DNA of 64,000 nt. It comes from Zeus faber. Lineage: Eukaryota; Chordata; Actinopteri; Zeiformes; Zeidae. Each line of letters starts with the position of its first letter. The first letter of the stretch is position 1. Both the position numbers and the translations under genes were made by a program. The notes beneath the pieces are model-generated. The model was given only the letters and a program-made list of their open reading frames with translations. It did no database searches and was not told the DNA's origin. Location of the stretch: the NCBI GenBank assembly GCA_960531495.1, contig OY482861.1, forward strand, positions 3,585,001 through 3,649,000, written 5' to 3'. Of this stretch, positions 51,941-62,769 are shown one piece after another.

Positions 51941-52429
51941 AAAGTGAACACGCCGTCGACACGTACCTGATGCCCAGGGTCGATGGACTCCTTGACTAGT
52001 TAGGCACGGCTAAATCTTTATGACACTGGATGTAACCAAGGGCTACTGGCAGATTCCCTTGTCTCCAGAGTCCACGCTTCCGTTCAGCTTGTTTTGGGCC
52101 CCAGCCACCTTTCAGAGACTCATGGACCCGGTCCTGCGTCCGCACGGAGCGTACACTGCTGCGTGCGGATTGCAATAAAAATCCTTCTATGTCGGCACTA
52201 CACTGCAAGGAAGTCTTTGTCTCCCTCTCTGAACCTGTGTCTGTGGACAGAGCTTTTCACAGAACTCTTTTACCATGTTTTCGGGTCTCAGTGTTCCTCT
52301 GGGGGATCATGGAAAAATTGAGGATGTCTTGCATACTTCTGAATGGGATATCCAGGATAGTCTCTTTCATTATTTCATTGTATTATTATTATTATTATTA
52401 TTATTATTGATATTATTTATACTTTTTTT

Positions 52430-53020
52430 TAACCTGTGCTATCTACATGCTGGGCATACAACACAGAGTATTTTGAATGCCAGTGCATTTAGGACGGAGA
52501 TAGTCTGTAAGTGGAGTTCAACTTCTCAAACTGCAGTGCCATTTTTTATTAATTCTTCAAGATTCTTCAATCAATCATTATCATCATCTTTATTTTTTAT
52601 TCAATCATCAAGAACTGCTTGCAATAACTTTGTCCTGCGGACGACCTATGGGATGACGAGAGCACAGCGTTTTGTTACACAGAACCACCACCCATCCCTC
52701 TCTTTGGAAAACAATCTTACCATGCTTTGGTCTTTAAATGACTAATCACTAATCCAAGAGGGGGAGAATCACCATGGGTGGGACAAATAAACATAGAACA
52801 TCAACATGTACATGGTAAAATATTAACATTGAAACGTCTGATGACAACACGTATCGACAAAACTGAGGTAATTAAGTCCAGCAACACTGGAACAGTAATT
52901 TGGCACGTGGCCTCTTCCTGTCATAGCTGGCAGTAAATGAGGGAGGAAAGGAGAGGGATTTAACCAAGAGGGTGTTGGGGATGTGTTCAAAGCAGTGTGT
53001 GTGTGTGTGTGTGTGTGTGT

Positions 53021-53112
<92 letters not shown>

Positions 53113-53132
53113 ATGTGATGTGTGTGCTTGTG

Positions 53133-53163
<31 letters not shown>

Positions 53164-53690
53164 TATTATCTGTTATTAAACCAAAATTATTAAATCAGTG
53201 TGCTCATTTTCAACCTGTCCATTTTCAATACGGACTCTCTCCTTCCACTAGCACCCAGCGCTCTCCTCACTTCCTGTGACCAGGTTCCCCACCGCTGAGG
53301 GTACAGGACTTGTCCCAATTGGTTCTGGTGTATGAGGTCGGTATTATATCATAGGGCCTCCAAGCAGCGGAAAAGGCCCCGAAGCTGCCCCTGAGCCCCA
53401 CGGCCATATAGACCTGAACCCAGCCGGCAAGGGCACACCTGGTCGCCTCCCGTCCAACTACACTCCCACACCAATCCACCATTGCCCCACCACCCCAGAA
53501 AACCTCAGTGGTCAATGTGTTAAAATTGCGGGGCATGGGGGTGCGAGTCCTACAAGCATGTCAAACCCAAATCACTCGCACCCCTCCTGTCCTGCAGACC
53601 CTGGTCTGGTGGATTGGAGCTGTCTGGAGAAAGATTTATGTGTGAGTGTATGTATTCGAAGGTAATATGAGGTGGTCAATACTTTCATTC
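52430..53690 (+). repeat. R1 repeat, copy d (longest)
   Basis: Order: atcatcaagaactgcttgca (52605), accatgctttggtc, gggagaatcaccatggg, cacgtggcctcttcctgtca (52905), ggagagggat, TG arrays (52996-53110, 53136-53160), the 114-bp flank, gtacaggacttgtcccaatt (53300), ccaagcagcggaaaaggccc (53361), and a tail resembling copy a (ctggtctggtg). The piece 53161-53274 is absent between the array and gtacaggacttgtccc in copy a. Confidence 0.65.
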
Positions 53691-53699
53691 ATCAAATCA

Positions 53700-53867
53700 A
53701 TGATTGATATTCCATTAAACCTCCATCTCCGTTGTCTGATGCTTCGGTTTTTTAGATCCACGTTGTCGATTTGCAACTCCACCAACTGTGCAGTGCGGGA
53801 ATTCAAGGCTGGCTTTTATCTCTGTAGAGTCTTGGTGAAGCAGACCAAGCATATCCAGCATGCCCAG
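53700..53867 (-). pseudogene. L1 ORF1-like coiled-coil relic, distal part
   Basis: Minus reading from 53867 gives LGMLDMLGLLHQDSTEIKAS, which resembles the coiled coil of fish L1 ORF1 proteins, with a frame change at about 53800. It is the continuation of 62619-62478; retrovirus B separates the two. Confidence 0.55.
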
Positions 53868-54233
53868 TGTAGCTTCTTTGTTGTCGATGATGTGTGGATG
53901 AAGAAGGACTCTCAGCTGACGCTGACTTAATTATAATATTATTTATTACAAGTAAGAACAGCATCAAACCAGACTTGCCATGGAATGTCTGGGAGAGAAC
54001 TGACGGCCAATGTGTTCTCTGCCAAATGGAACTAGGGAGTGTCTTTTTATGCTTGTCCAGAGACAACGTCGCCCATCTGATTCCAATCTATGGGTCACAG
54101 TTCACATTCCACCTTCCTTATCACCGGGGACCCTGGCAATGGGCTCTCTCTTTAGACCCCTGGCAACATCTGTTAGTAATTATATTATACAATGGGTACT
54201 TTCTTGGGACGCCACACATTCCAAGACACCTCA
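53868..54233 (-). repeat. Retrovirus B 3' LTR
   Basis: Starts (+ sense) tgtagcttctttgttgtcga and ends ccaagacacctca, matching 62112-62477 end to end. On the minus strand it is preceded by gaagacgggaaata (54247-54234), a poor polypurine tract. Confidence 0.9.
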
Positions 54234-55302
54234 TATTTCCCGTCTTCGAGACTACACAAGGTCTCGACAGAGAGAAGGGTAATTTAACTTTTGATGTTAA
54301 TTGGCTTAATAGAATTTACCTACTAACAAACAAAATGATTATTATAATCCCTTCTGACCATGCTTAGTCGTAGCAATTCAATTGCTACACAATTCACAAT
54401 TCATCAAACAATCAAGACAGGAAAATTCTCTCATGGTCCCTCTGCCCCATGCGACTTCCTTTGGTATTCCAAATCAATTAACAGAAAAGAAGAAGGATTT
54501 AGAAAACTGTATAGGATGTAACATATAAATGCATATATTTAGAACCTCAGAAATAAATCAAAAATTTGTCCAAAGTCAGGCTGGTCGACCCATCGGACCG
54601 TCCAGTAGACCTTTCCCTGCCTAACCCCAATGTCCCTCAAGACCGCAAAAAAAGAAAACACCTGAGGTCCCAATGTATTCACTTCACCCTGTTACAGAAA
54701 CCTCAAAGAAACAATACTAAGTCAAAGTAATATGTCCTGCTAAAAATATCAAGTGTAGAATACAGAATATTCATCCATAATACAGGTTACATTGTAATAA
54801 ACAAACTCCAATATTATAAAAACATGCATGACACATATGTGTGTATTGAACTGTTGCTCTTTAACACCATCAACTTTTAATGATATTTCACTCAACACCC
54901 CTGATCATGATGTCCTCATTCAGGGAGCCGCCGTCCATTTTCATCCTCCATTTTTGAATGTCCATGTTTGAGTGTTCAAGTCCATTAGGCTGTTAGGATC
55001 TCTGGACACAGTCACCCCCTGACTGGTCCTGAAAGAAAAATTCACCAGCCAGTTTCTTGCACAAACATCAAATAGAGTATAATAAATTCACTTTTGCATT
55101 ATACTTTTAACATTATTCAAATCTATGATTAACATTTTCCGTTTACCCCCTTTCTGCATTTGCATTGCATTTTCCCAGTCAAAAGTAGTATTGAGTCGAT
55201 GACGGAATCAATGGATATTTCTCTACTAGTGTTTGCTCCTCCTCTTGTTTTTTCCTGTCAGAGACATATGTGTGTATTCTCTTATGCAGTGCAGCCATAT
55301 AG
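54234..55302 (-). other. Region between integrase and 3' LTR; no env found
   Basis: About 1.07 kb where env would lie. No signal peptide, Cys-pair, membrane anchor or long frame is visible on the minus strand. Env is either deleted or unrecognisably decayed. Confidence 0.6.
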
Positions 55303-56225
55303 TTAACATACATATACTCGCATTTCATCTTCTAAAAGGGCTAAACGTGGACCCTTTCCACTTGTGCGCAAACAAGGTGTTGGCATCTGTCTACCCGTAG
55401 CCAACTCATGGGGTGTAATGCGGCAATCACAGAGCCCACTTGATGGACACACTAATTGCCGACACATTAATGCCAACGGAAGCGCTTCTACCCAATTCAG
55501 TCCTGTGTGCTGACAGATTTTAACAATACGATTTTTCAGCACACCATTCATTTTTTCACAAACACCTTGGCTTTGCGGATGATAAACAGCTCCTAGACGT
55601 TGTTTGATTCCCAATATTTGCAGAACTAATTTTACTGTTCTATCCACAAACTCTTTCCCATTATCTGAGGATATGCGATCTGGAAGTCCCCACCATGACC
55701 TCACGACACAAGAACTTGGCAAACTGATTGAGCATCTTTACGCTTGGTTGGACATGCTTCAGGCCACCGTGAAAATCTATCCACGACGACAAACGTGTAT
55801 CTTTTACCTCCTACTGGTCTCATCATGTCAACAAAATCCACAACCAACAAACGCATGGGACCTGTCGGAGTTGGAATGTGACCAGGTGGACCCTTCACAC
55901 CCCTCCAAACATTGTTTTTAAGACAGATTTTACATCTCCCTATGACATAATCGAGTAGCTCAAGCAAGTACCGTGCCCAAAAACCATACTCTTTCGTGAT
56001 TTTTCTCCTTACTTTCCCCCTTGCAACATGGGCTAACCCATGTGCTTCCTGAATCATCAGACCTAGTAGGTCGGGGGGTGCTACCATCAGTCCTTCATGA
56101 TTTCTCCACAGACCAGTAGAATCTTGAGTGGCCCCTTGGTCCAACCAAAATTGTTTATCTATGGCTGACGCAGCTTCTTGCATCGAGACCACATCTCTGA
56201 GCGTGATTTTATCTTCCAAGTCCAC
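55303..56225 (-). pseudogene. pol: Retrovirus B integrase, one frameshift
   Basis: The first frame (56225-55701, 174 codons) has the zinc domain His62, His66, Cys98 and Cys101 and the first catalytic Asp130 (LLVVDFVDM). The second (55722-55303, 139 codons) has Asp20 (SSDNGKEF) and Glu56 (GVCEKMNG), with 35 residues between them, so the D,D35E set is present. A frameshift lies at about 55700-55722. Integrase joins viral cDNA to the chromosome; the frameshift prevents a full product here. Confidence 0.85.
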
Positions 56226-56341
56226 TTTATGGGTGACCAGAAGAACCTTGCCTGCATGTTTGCTCCTGTAACTGCATTTGCAGCCTCATCAGCCGCTTTG
56301 TTACCTTGTGTAACCCTTGATGTGTCCATTTTGTTTGCTGC

Positions 56342-56809
56342 TCACTTAGCTACAGCTATTTCCTTTGGCTTCATCATTGCATGCAACAATTTTATTATCT
56401 GAGCATGATGCTGTATCGGGGAACCATCGGTTTTCTTAAATCCTCGATTTTTCCACACTGATCCAAATAAATGACAGACATTATGTGCATATGAAGAATC
56501 TGTATATATTGTCACTCGCTTGCCTTCGGCCAATAGACAAGCTTCAGTCAGGCCCACAAGCTCAGCAAGCTGTGCAGAAGCAGGTTGTGGTATTACTTCT
56601 GCTTTCTCAACAACAAATTCAGTTCCCTGGGCTTTCACTACTGCATAACCAGCACTCAATGTATCTCCCATTCGACAGCAGGACCCATCAGTCCAATACT
56701 CCACATCTGACACATGCGGTGGGAAAGCTTGCAAGTCTGATCTGAGCTTTGCATATCTCTCCACTTCCTGAACACAATCATGTGGCTCCCCATCCTCTGG
56801 TGTTGGCAA
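56342..56809 (-). pseudogene. pol: Retrovirus B RNase H
   Basis: The 155-codon frame has TDGS (40-43), Glu83 in AELVGL and YTDSSYA (102-108, Asp104), three of the four metal-binding acidic residues of retroviral RNase H. It degrades RNA in RNA-DNA hybrids during reverse transcription. It is open over the domain but out of frame with RT upstream; stops lie on the integrase side. Confidence 0.85.
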
Positions 56810-57383
56810 ATTCTCAGATGGATTTACTGTGACGTACCTTACTAAGGTGACCTCTTCTGCTTTAAGAGCCTATGATAGTCTCTTAGCCTAGACATAGTCA
56901 ATGTACATTTACCAAAATTCAAAAGATTTCTGAGACTATGATGGGTAAGAATTGTCACTGGGTAACCCATAGTTACTGATGATGCTTTATCATACATTAG
57001 ATAAATGCCCACCATTGCTCTGTAGTACAGTGGTAGCCCTAATTCTACTTCTGAATAGGCAGTAGAATAATATGAAACAGGTTGAGGACTTGTCCCTGTA
57101 CCTGTGGGCTGACAAAGAACTGCACATGCATATTTACCCTAGTGGACATAGCCACATACAGCAAAAAGTTCTTAGAATAGTCTGGCAACGCTAGCGCTGG
57201 AGCTTCTTGTGACCTCTGTTTGATCGTCTCAAATGCCATATGACCTTCCTGCGTCCAGGTGAGGTTACGATGGAGTTTAGCATTCACAGTCTCTTTTATC
57301 ATGGCTCTCAAAGGCCCTGTTAGGCAGGTATAATCTTCTACCCAGGCTGAAGAATATCCTGCAATACCAAGAAATGTCATCAT
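56810..57383 (-). pseudogene. pol: Retrovirus B RT thumb and connection
   Basis: Frame 57383-57045 (112 codons) has MMTFLGIAGYSSAWVEDY and LTWTQEGHMAFETIKQ, the end of RT and start of the connection domain. The next 230 bp encode SSVTMGYPVTILTHHSLRNL in another frame, with stops, before RNase H. Confidence 0.8.
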
Positions 57384-57979
57384 CTCTCTGACTGTTCTAG
57401 GCTTTGGTGCTTCTCAGAGATGCTTCTGTGTCCATGGGTTATTGTTTGACCCAAATAAACTACTTTTTCTTGACAATACTGCAGCTTCTTCTGAGAAGCC
57501 TTGTGTCCTTTGTCTGCCAATAGCTGCAACAGTTTGACTGAGTCCTCATGGCACATTTCCTTATCTGGTAAACAGATGACGATGTCATCCACATACTGAA
57601 TGACAATACTTTTCAAGATCTGATCAATACCAGCCAAGTCATCCTGCAACACTTTAATGAAAATGTGAGGGCTATGTTTGAATCCTTGTGGGAGCCTCTT
57701 GTACTTGAAGGTTTGTCCTTTGTATGTGAATCCAAACAACCCTTGACTTTCTTCGCTCAGTGGAGCACTGAAAAATGCTCCACACAAATCCAACACTGTG
57801 AAGTGTGTAGCATCTGGAGGAATTTGGGATAACGAGGTATGTGGATCTAGTACATCAGCTGGAAAGTCCTGCACCACTTCATTTACCGCTCTTAAATCAT
57901 GTACCAAGCGATAGGACTCATCTGGCTTCTTTAGAGGCAATATAGGCGTATTACTCTGAGGATCTGAACATATTTCCAC
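57380..57979 (-). pseudogene. pol: Retrovirus B RT palm and fingers
   Basis: A 199-codon open frame with LVHDLRAVN (25-33), the first catalytic Asp64 in FTVLDLCGAFF, LPQGF (96-100) and YVDD (129-132). All three RT carboxylates are present. The upstream part (about 57980-58070) is in frame but without Met; a frameshift near 58070 joins it to the preceding piece. The YVDD form and LPQGF are as in gamma/epsilon retroviruses. Confidence 0.88.
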
Positions 57980-58038
57980 TACACCTGCTTTTAACAGTCC
58001 TTCAACATGTGGTTCAATCCCTTTGGTTGCCTCCTCCT

Positions 58039-58299
58039 TTAGTGGGTACGGGTTCTTCCAAGGAGGTTTGGTTCCTGGTCGCAGTTCAACCCCACCGGTT
58101 GTGCTGACTTCACAAGTCCAATGTCAGTACTATGTCGTGACCACAAACATTCTGGAATTTGTTGCAGCATCTCCTGTCTCATACTGTCTGAGTCCAATTT
58201 AGCGCTGAACATTGACTCATGTGTCATTTGTACCACTTGTGGTTGTCCTTGTCCTTGAGCTGAGATCATGATTCTCATGAACTTCTGTTCTTCACTCAT
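58039..58299 (-). pseudogene. pol: Retrovirus B segment just before RT
   Basis: 86 codons ending IPECLWSRHSTDIGLVKSAQ and a few more residues, the linker between protease and RT. The protease itself (DTG site) is absent. The frame overlaps the end of the gag frame by a few bases, so gag and this linker have been brought together by a deletion. Confidence 0.7.
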
Positions 58300-58960
58300 C
58301 CAGATAGCAAGATTCTCCTATTTCCAGACTTCTGACTCGTTGTCTGCTTCCCAACCGGTTCCTTCTCTTTGTACTGTTGGAGCTCGGGTACATCTTTATG
58401 GTTGTTTTAGCCTTGCCCATCTCTATTATTTGCTCATTCTCATCTTTGAAGAGATAGTTGCCCTTCTGTGTAATCACTGGGAGCTGGGGATAAACATCAG
58501 TGGACTTCACCTCCTTCTCATAAGGCGGGGGCTTCATTACAGATGCTGTATGTGAGAAGGGTGCCCTAATCTTCTCCATCAATTTTTCTGTTTCCTTATC
58601 ATTTTTCTTTACTTCTTGTATACTCCTTTGCTTTTTTCTTTTGCGGCTTCGAACATCTTCTGTCGCTCCTTTTCGAACAGATGCAGAATGGCAAGTTCTG
58701 TTTGTATTTTCTCCGTGCGTCTCTTTCCTTTTTTTTCCTTTCTTTTGATTTACTTTATATGTGGACACAAGCACTTGGATTGTTTTAATCACATCCGGGT
58801 TGAGAGTTCCTTCAGCTGGCCACGGTTGTTCAATGTCAGGCCACCGCTTGCTCCATTTTCCTGATATTTTTGCAATATCTTTAATAAGGGGATTATTCTT
58901 TTGCACTACATCAACAGGAGTGATTGCTTTTGTAATTTTAGTATCCATTTTTGACATCAT
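58292..58960 (-). pseudogene. gag: Retrovirus B gag N-terminal part (222 codons)
   Basis: Starts MMSKMDTK at 58960. Residues 76-112 are strongly basic, and PPPY stands at 144-147, a late-domain motif that recruits NEDD4-type ligases for budding. A tail with DVYPQLPVITQKG follows. No capsid major homology region or zinc knuckle follows; the frame ends at 58292 against the pre-RT linker. The uninterrupted length is notable beside the broken pol. It is a matrix-plus-linker stub, not a whole Gag. Confidence 0.7.
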
Positions 58961-59164
58961 AATGACCCTCTTATTTCCTTTTATGTAAATCGACTCAAAT
59001 TATTAAAAATTATTCATAAAGCACCGTGTAATCACACTCAACCAATAACAGCTGAATTTATCAACCCCAAAGGAGACCAATAGCTTCCCCACTTATAAAA
59101 GCAAATTCACTTGTTCATCATCTGATGCATCTGATCACACTCATGTATGTTAAATTATCAAAAT

Positions 59165-59575
59165 TAAAAGAAAGAAGAAAAGAAAGAGTCTTTATTCGTC
59201 ACGCAACACACCACACTACAACACATGCTTGCACACACACACATGCACATGCTTTGATGGTGGCCGGTGAAATGGATCCTCTGCATTTGACCCATCCTGG
59301 CTTGTCCTTCCTCCGGGGGCACAGCCAGGAGCAGTGGGCAGCATACGTGGACGCACCCGGGGACCTGGTTATGAGTGTCCATCGCTGGTCAGATGATGAT
59401 GGGTGCATGTTTTTGGTGGGGGTCCTTACTGACGTGAGGTGGAGGAAACCCCATGTGAGCACGGGGACAACATGCAAACTCCACACAGAAAGGCTCCTAT
59501 TTGGGAGATAACCCGCCGGAGCACGGTGCCAACAGCGCCCCAGGCGGGAATCGAACCCAGGACCTTCTTGATGTG
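59165..59575 (-). repeat. DANA-like SINE (minus) in retrovirus B leader
   Basis: Same body as the SINEs at 6488 and 20795 (ctccgggggcacagccagga at 59310; tttctttcttcttttctt-type tail at 59165-59190). Its head is replaced by an inverted duplication (59549-59600). It inserted into the retroviral leader, so it is younger than the retrovirus. Confidence 0.85.
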
Positions 59576-59600
59576 AGGCAAGAAGGTCCTGGGTTCGATT

Positions 59601-62089
59601 GCCGCCTTACATCAATGTTCACTCTCAAAACAGCCTAGATAAACCATACTCAGATAATGAAACCAATATTCACAGCACTCAACAATATTTAGATCAAATC
59701 AGCTTTTCCACAAGTGATCAATCAAATCAATAATACTCCATTAATTTGGCAAATGCCTTAGTCAGTCCGTTGCCAAGTCTCCCACTAAATAACTGCAAAG
59801 TAATGTATAAAGAAGAACTACTGTAAGCCTATATGTGAAAACAAGCTAAACATGTATCAATCATGTCGGTTATAACTAAATGTATACACATATAGGTAAA
59901 TCCAGGTATCTATTGAAAGAGTTTGTGGATAAACCACACTGGCCTGATTCAATTGGATTCAGAATTTCTATGCGCTGTCATCCGCAAGCTTCCAGTGTCT
60001 GTGAACAACTGCCAGATGTCTTGTCATCTGGCCCTTGGATGATCAAATTCAGACACATTCCATCTTCTCTGTCTTTCCCCCAACTTTCACTCAGCATAGT
60101 AAAAGAGAGGAAGAAAGAAAAAAAGAAAAAGAACAACACAAGAGTTCAGTGTCTTAGGCTCACTCTAAATTTTAATACACACTGTAATATAATTCAGTGA
60201 GACATGCATTAACAGCTTTCTTATTTTCTTATTTTCTTTCTTTTTATTTCTTATTTCTCGTTTGAAATAAAGCAATATTTACTTTTATTCATACAATGCA
60301 TTTAAATCTAAAGAGTATATTAGTCAATCTGATATCACCTTCAATTAATTATTTTTATTCTATTTATCGATTTAATTTAATTTAACTTTTATTTTTTCTT
60401 CTATCATACTGAGAGAAAAAAAGAGGAGGTGGCTACTTCACAGCCCGTCTTGTCAGGAGGAGTTAATTAATCTCCACTCTGTATGATGCACCACCTCTTG
60501 CGCCACCGTTTAAATATAGGCACAACTTCCAGTTTGCACTGGTCGTCAGCGAGTGAACATCCTGTTTTAGCTCGCTCAGGCCACACACAGAGCCAACAAT
60601 CAGAGCTGTTTTCTCTCACTCAGCAGCCGAAACACAAACCTATCTTCTGGCAGCCAAAACCAGCTTCTCAGTCTATTTTAACAAGACTATCTGCTCTTCT
60701 AACCAGACAGGACTCACTGCAAGCACCGTTACACACACACCAGGCATAAAAAGACAAAGAAAAAACCCACACACTAATCAAACAATCCACAGAGATTTTT
60801 CTTTCTTTTTATGAATGTGTACATGCATGTGTAAGCAAACTGTTGCTGGTTGGCTCTAGTCCTTCAGAAGGCTCATGTTATTATCAAATGTATAAACGTC
60901 CTGTAGAAAGGCTCATACTTTTTATCAAATGTACAAAATGTCCTTCAAGAAAGGCTCATAGGTTTTATCAAATGTACAAAACGTCCTTCAAGAAAGGCTC
61001 ATATATTTTTCATCAATTGTAAAAACGTCCTTGAAAAAGCCTCATATATCTTTTATCACTAAAGAGGCAAAAATGTCTTTCTTTATGTATTACTCAAACC
61101 ACTCACCATCTATGTACACCTATTTAATAACACATATATTCTATATATCATTTATACATATACATGAACAATACACAAATCTCTTCACACATCTTTAGCC
61201 GCGGCACACACAGACACACACACACACACAAAAAAAGAAAAAGACATGGCTGTCCAGCAGTAGTCTGATCCTCCAAAGACTTCAACAGCACTTAACTTTA
61301 TATTTTAAAGTTGACTCATTTATACTTTTCTAATTTCATCAAAATTTTCACTTTGGCCAAACTTTTAACAAATTATTTTTTAATCAGATTCGTTCATCAT
61401 GCATGTTCAATGTTGGTTCTCCTATGCTGGTTCAGCCCTGTTTTTCAGACTTTTCTCCAACTTTATTTTTCATCTTATTTCCTCTTTTAAGCCTTTAACA
61501 TTTAACTCTTTTTCACTTTCATCTTTTTCATCCTTTTTCTTATTATTTCATATTTCATTCAGCCAATTCCCCTGGCCAGGGTTATTTCCTCTTTGTTTTT
61601 CTTCCACAGATTTGACTATATTATATTTTCATACGGCCAACTTTCACACAGCAGCTAATGTACACATGTCTTAACGTTAAGGAGATACAGGCCCTGTCTT
61701 CATTAATCTTGCATGGTTATTTAGTTACTTTTTATTACTAAATCGGCCATTCTACTATTACTTTTTACTTCAACTTAATTCTCTTCGAACTTATTTCTCT
61801 CATCTCTATTCTCTATTTCTCTTTTCTTCGTTTATTACTCTCTTATTTCCCTTATTTACATCTTTTACAACTTAATAAACCCCAATTTAGACGGAAACTG
61901 ACTTCACACATCAATACATCATCTCTCATCTCCGCACAATCTGCTCTTGTCAGTGCAGCCTACCTGCACAAAACACTACCGCTTCTCAGACCACACAGCA
62001 GCTCGTACTTGTGAAAGAACACTCACCCTGAGGTGTTTAAAGGGGTGACTTTGCTGAATCTGATGGCAGTGGCAGGTGAGGCCCAACAG
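59601..62089 (-). other. Retrovirus B long leader
   Basis: 2.5 kb (minus sense) between primer-binding site and SINE/gag. It is A-rich on the minus strand, with no long coding frame. It contains a 40-45-bp tandem array at 60855-61060. The function of so long a leader is unknown; it may hold packaging and splicing signals or be inserted DNA. Confidence 0.55.
60855..61060. repeat. Tandem array, about 42-45-bp unit, about five copies
   Basis: Units resemble tccttcaagaaaggctcata followed by tttttatcaaatgtacaaaa and cg. Copies start near 60858, 60899, 60942, 60985 and 61028 and diverge at both ends. Confidence 0.8.
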
Positions 62090-62108
62090 ATCCTGGTTCG
62101 TGACGCCA
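62090..62108 (-). promoter_or_regulatory. Retrovirus B primer-binding site
   Basis: Three bases inside the 5' LTR end, the minus strand reads tggcgtcacgaaccaggat. Starting with TGG, it is complementary to a tRNA 3' CCA end. I could not assign the tRNA from memory. Confidence 0.65.
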
Positions 62109-62111
62109 ATT

Positions 62112-62477
62112 TGTAGTTTCTTTGTTGTCGATGATGTGTTGATGAAGAAGGACTCTCTGCTGACGGTGACTTGATTATAATATTACGTTTACTACAAGTA
62201 AGAACAGCATCAAACCAGACCTGCCATGGAATGTCTGGGAGAGAACAGCCAATGTGTTCTCTGCCGAATGGAACTAGGGAGTGTCTTTTTATGCTTGTCC
62301 AGAGACAACGTCGCCCATCTGATTCCAATCTATGGGTCACAGTTCACATTCCACCTACCTTATCGCCAGGGCCCCTGGCAATGGGCTCTCTCTCTTGAGA
62401 CCCCTGGCAACATCTGTTAGTAATTATATTATACAATGGGTACTTTCTTGGGACGCCACACATTCCAAGACACCTCA
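62112..62477 (-). repeat. Retrovirus B 5' LTR
   Basis: Starts (+ sense) tgtagtttctttgttgtcga and ends ccaagacacctca. The same length as the other LTR. It carries promoter and polyadenylation functions in an active virus; no clear TATA box was picked out by eye. Confidence 0.9.
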
Positions 62478-62619
62478 CCAGCTTCTTGTTAATCTCATCC
62501 AGGACACTAACCTCTACAATGTTGGTAAGTAGGTCGTTGGTGTCAATGAGTGAGTCTGCTTTCTTCCTCTTCGCCACAATATTGGTTTTGTAGTCACTTC
62601 CGTGTTCTTGTGAGATCAC
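62478..62619 (-). pseudogene. L1 ORF1-like relic, proximal part
   Basis: ATG at 62619 (minus) begins MISQEHGSDYKTN and runs to VLDEINKKL at the retroviral junction. The charged N-terminus leading into a coiled coil resembles L1 ORF1. It joins 53867-53700 if one copy of the 4-bp duplication and the retrovirus are removed. Confidence 0.55.
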
Positions 62620-62695
62620 AGCATGCTACGCGATCACAGCATGCCTCTCCGAGACCACAGCATGCCCGCTCCTAGATCACAGTATGCCTCCCTCT
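62610..62695. repeat. Short tandem array (about 21-bp unit, four copies)
   Basis: The phrase gatcacagcatgc recurs as gatcacagcatgct, gatcacagcatgcctctcc, gaccacagcatgcccgctcc and gatcacagtatgcctccctc. It lies just upstream (minus sense) of the L1 ORF1 start, where L1 5' UTR monomers would be. Confidence 0.75.
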
Positions 62696-62769
62696 AGTTA
62701 GTTCTAACGGCAAGAGTAGTTGGTTGGTCTAAGTATAACCATGGTAGGCCAATGCCTAACATGAAGATA

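Larger units (their letters stand above)
51122..52160 (+). mobile_element. Gmr1-like Ty3/gypsy fragment, order IN-RT (+)
   Basis: In + order: integrase zinc-domain sequence (NPMAGHLRHDKTLQRIMARF, about 51176-51235), integrase C-terminal block (VTRRVWDIDYEVERSDRSG, about 51324-51380; IYHVNLLKEW), a 100-bp tandem duplication, then RT N-terminus (LQQQFSDVFPPLTG, about 51677; SRPYRLPEHKHKV, about 51774; LELGVIEESTSDWCSPIML). The integrase catalytic core is deleted. The RT relic goes on to about 52160 without its active site. Integrase before RT is the Gmr1-like order. Confidence 0.75.
53868..62477 (-). mobile_element. Endogenous retrovirus B with both LTRs (minus)
   Basis: Paired 366-bp LTRs (62112-62477, 5'; 53868-54233, 3'), both TG...CA, enclose a primer-binding site next to the 5' LTR, then gag, RT, RNase H and integrase in order. 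The flanks on both sides are ccag (53864-53867 and 62478-62481), a 4-bp target duplication. The capsid, nucleocapsid and protease coding parts and env are missing. The leader before gag is over 3 kb, 0.4 kb of which is a SINE. By eye the LTRs differ at about fifteen positions plus a few short indels (roughly 4-5 percent). RT and integrase look gamma/epsilon-like; this is motif-based. Confidence 0.88.

Noticed and set aside
60855..61060. CRISPR-like array
   Set aside because: Units are contiguous without unique spacers and the genome is a vertebrate; it is a plain tandem repeat.
53864..62481. Two separate solo LTRs instead of one provirus
   Set aside because: The LTRs share orientation, pol genes lie between them in the right order, and the outer flanks carry the same 4-bp duplication, so one provirus explains all.
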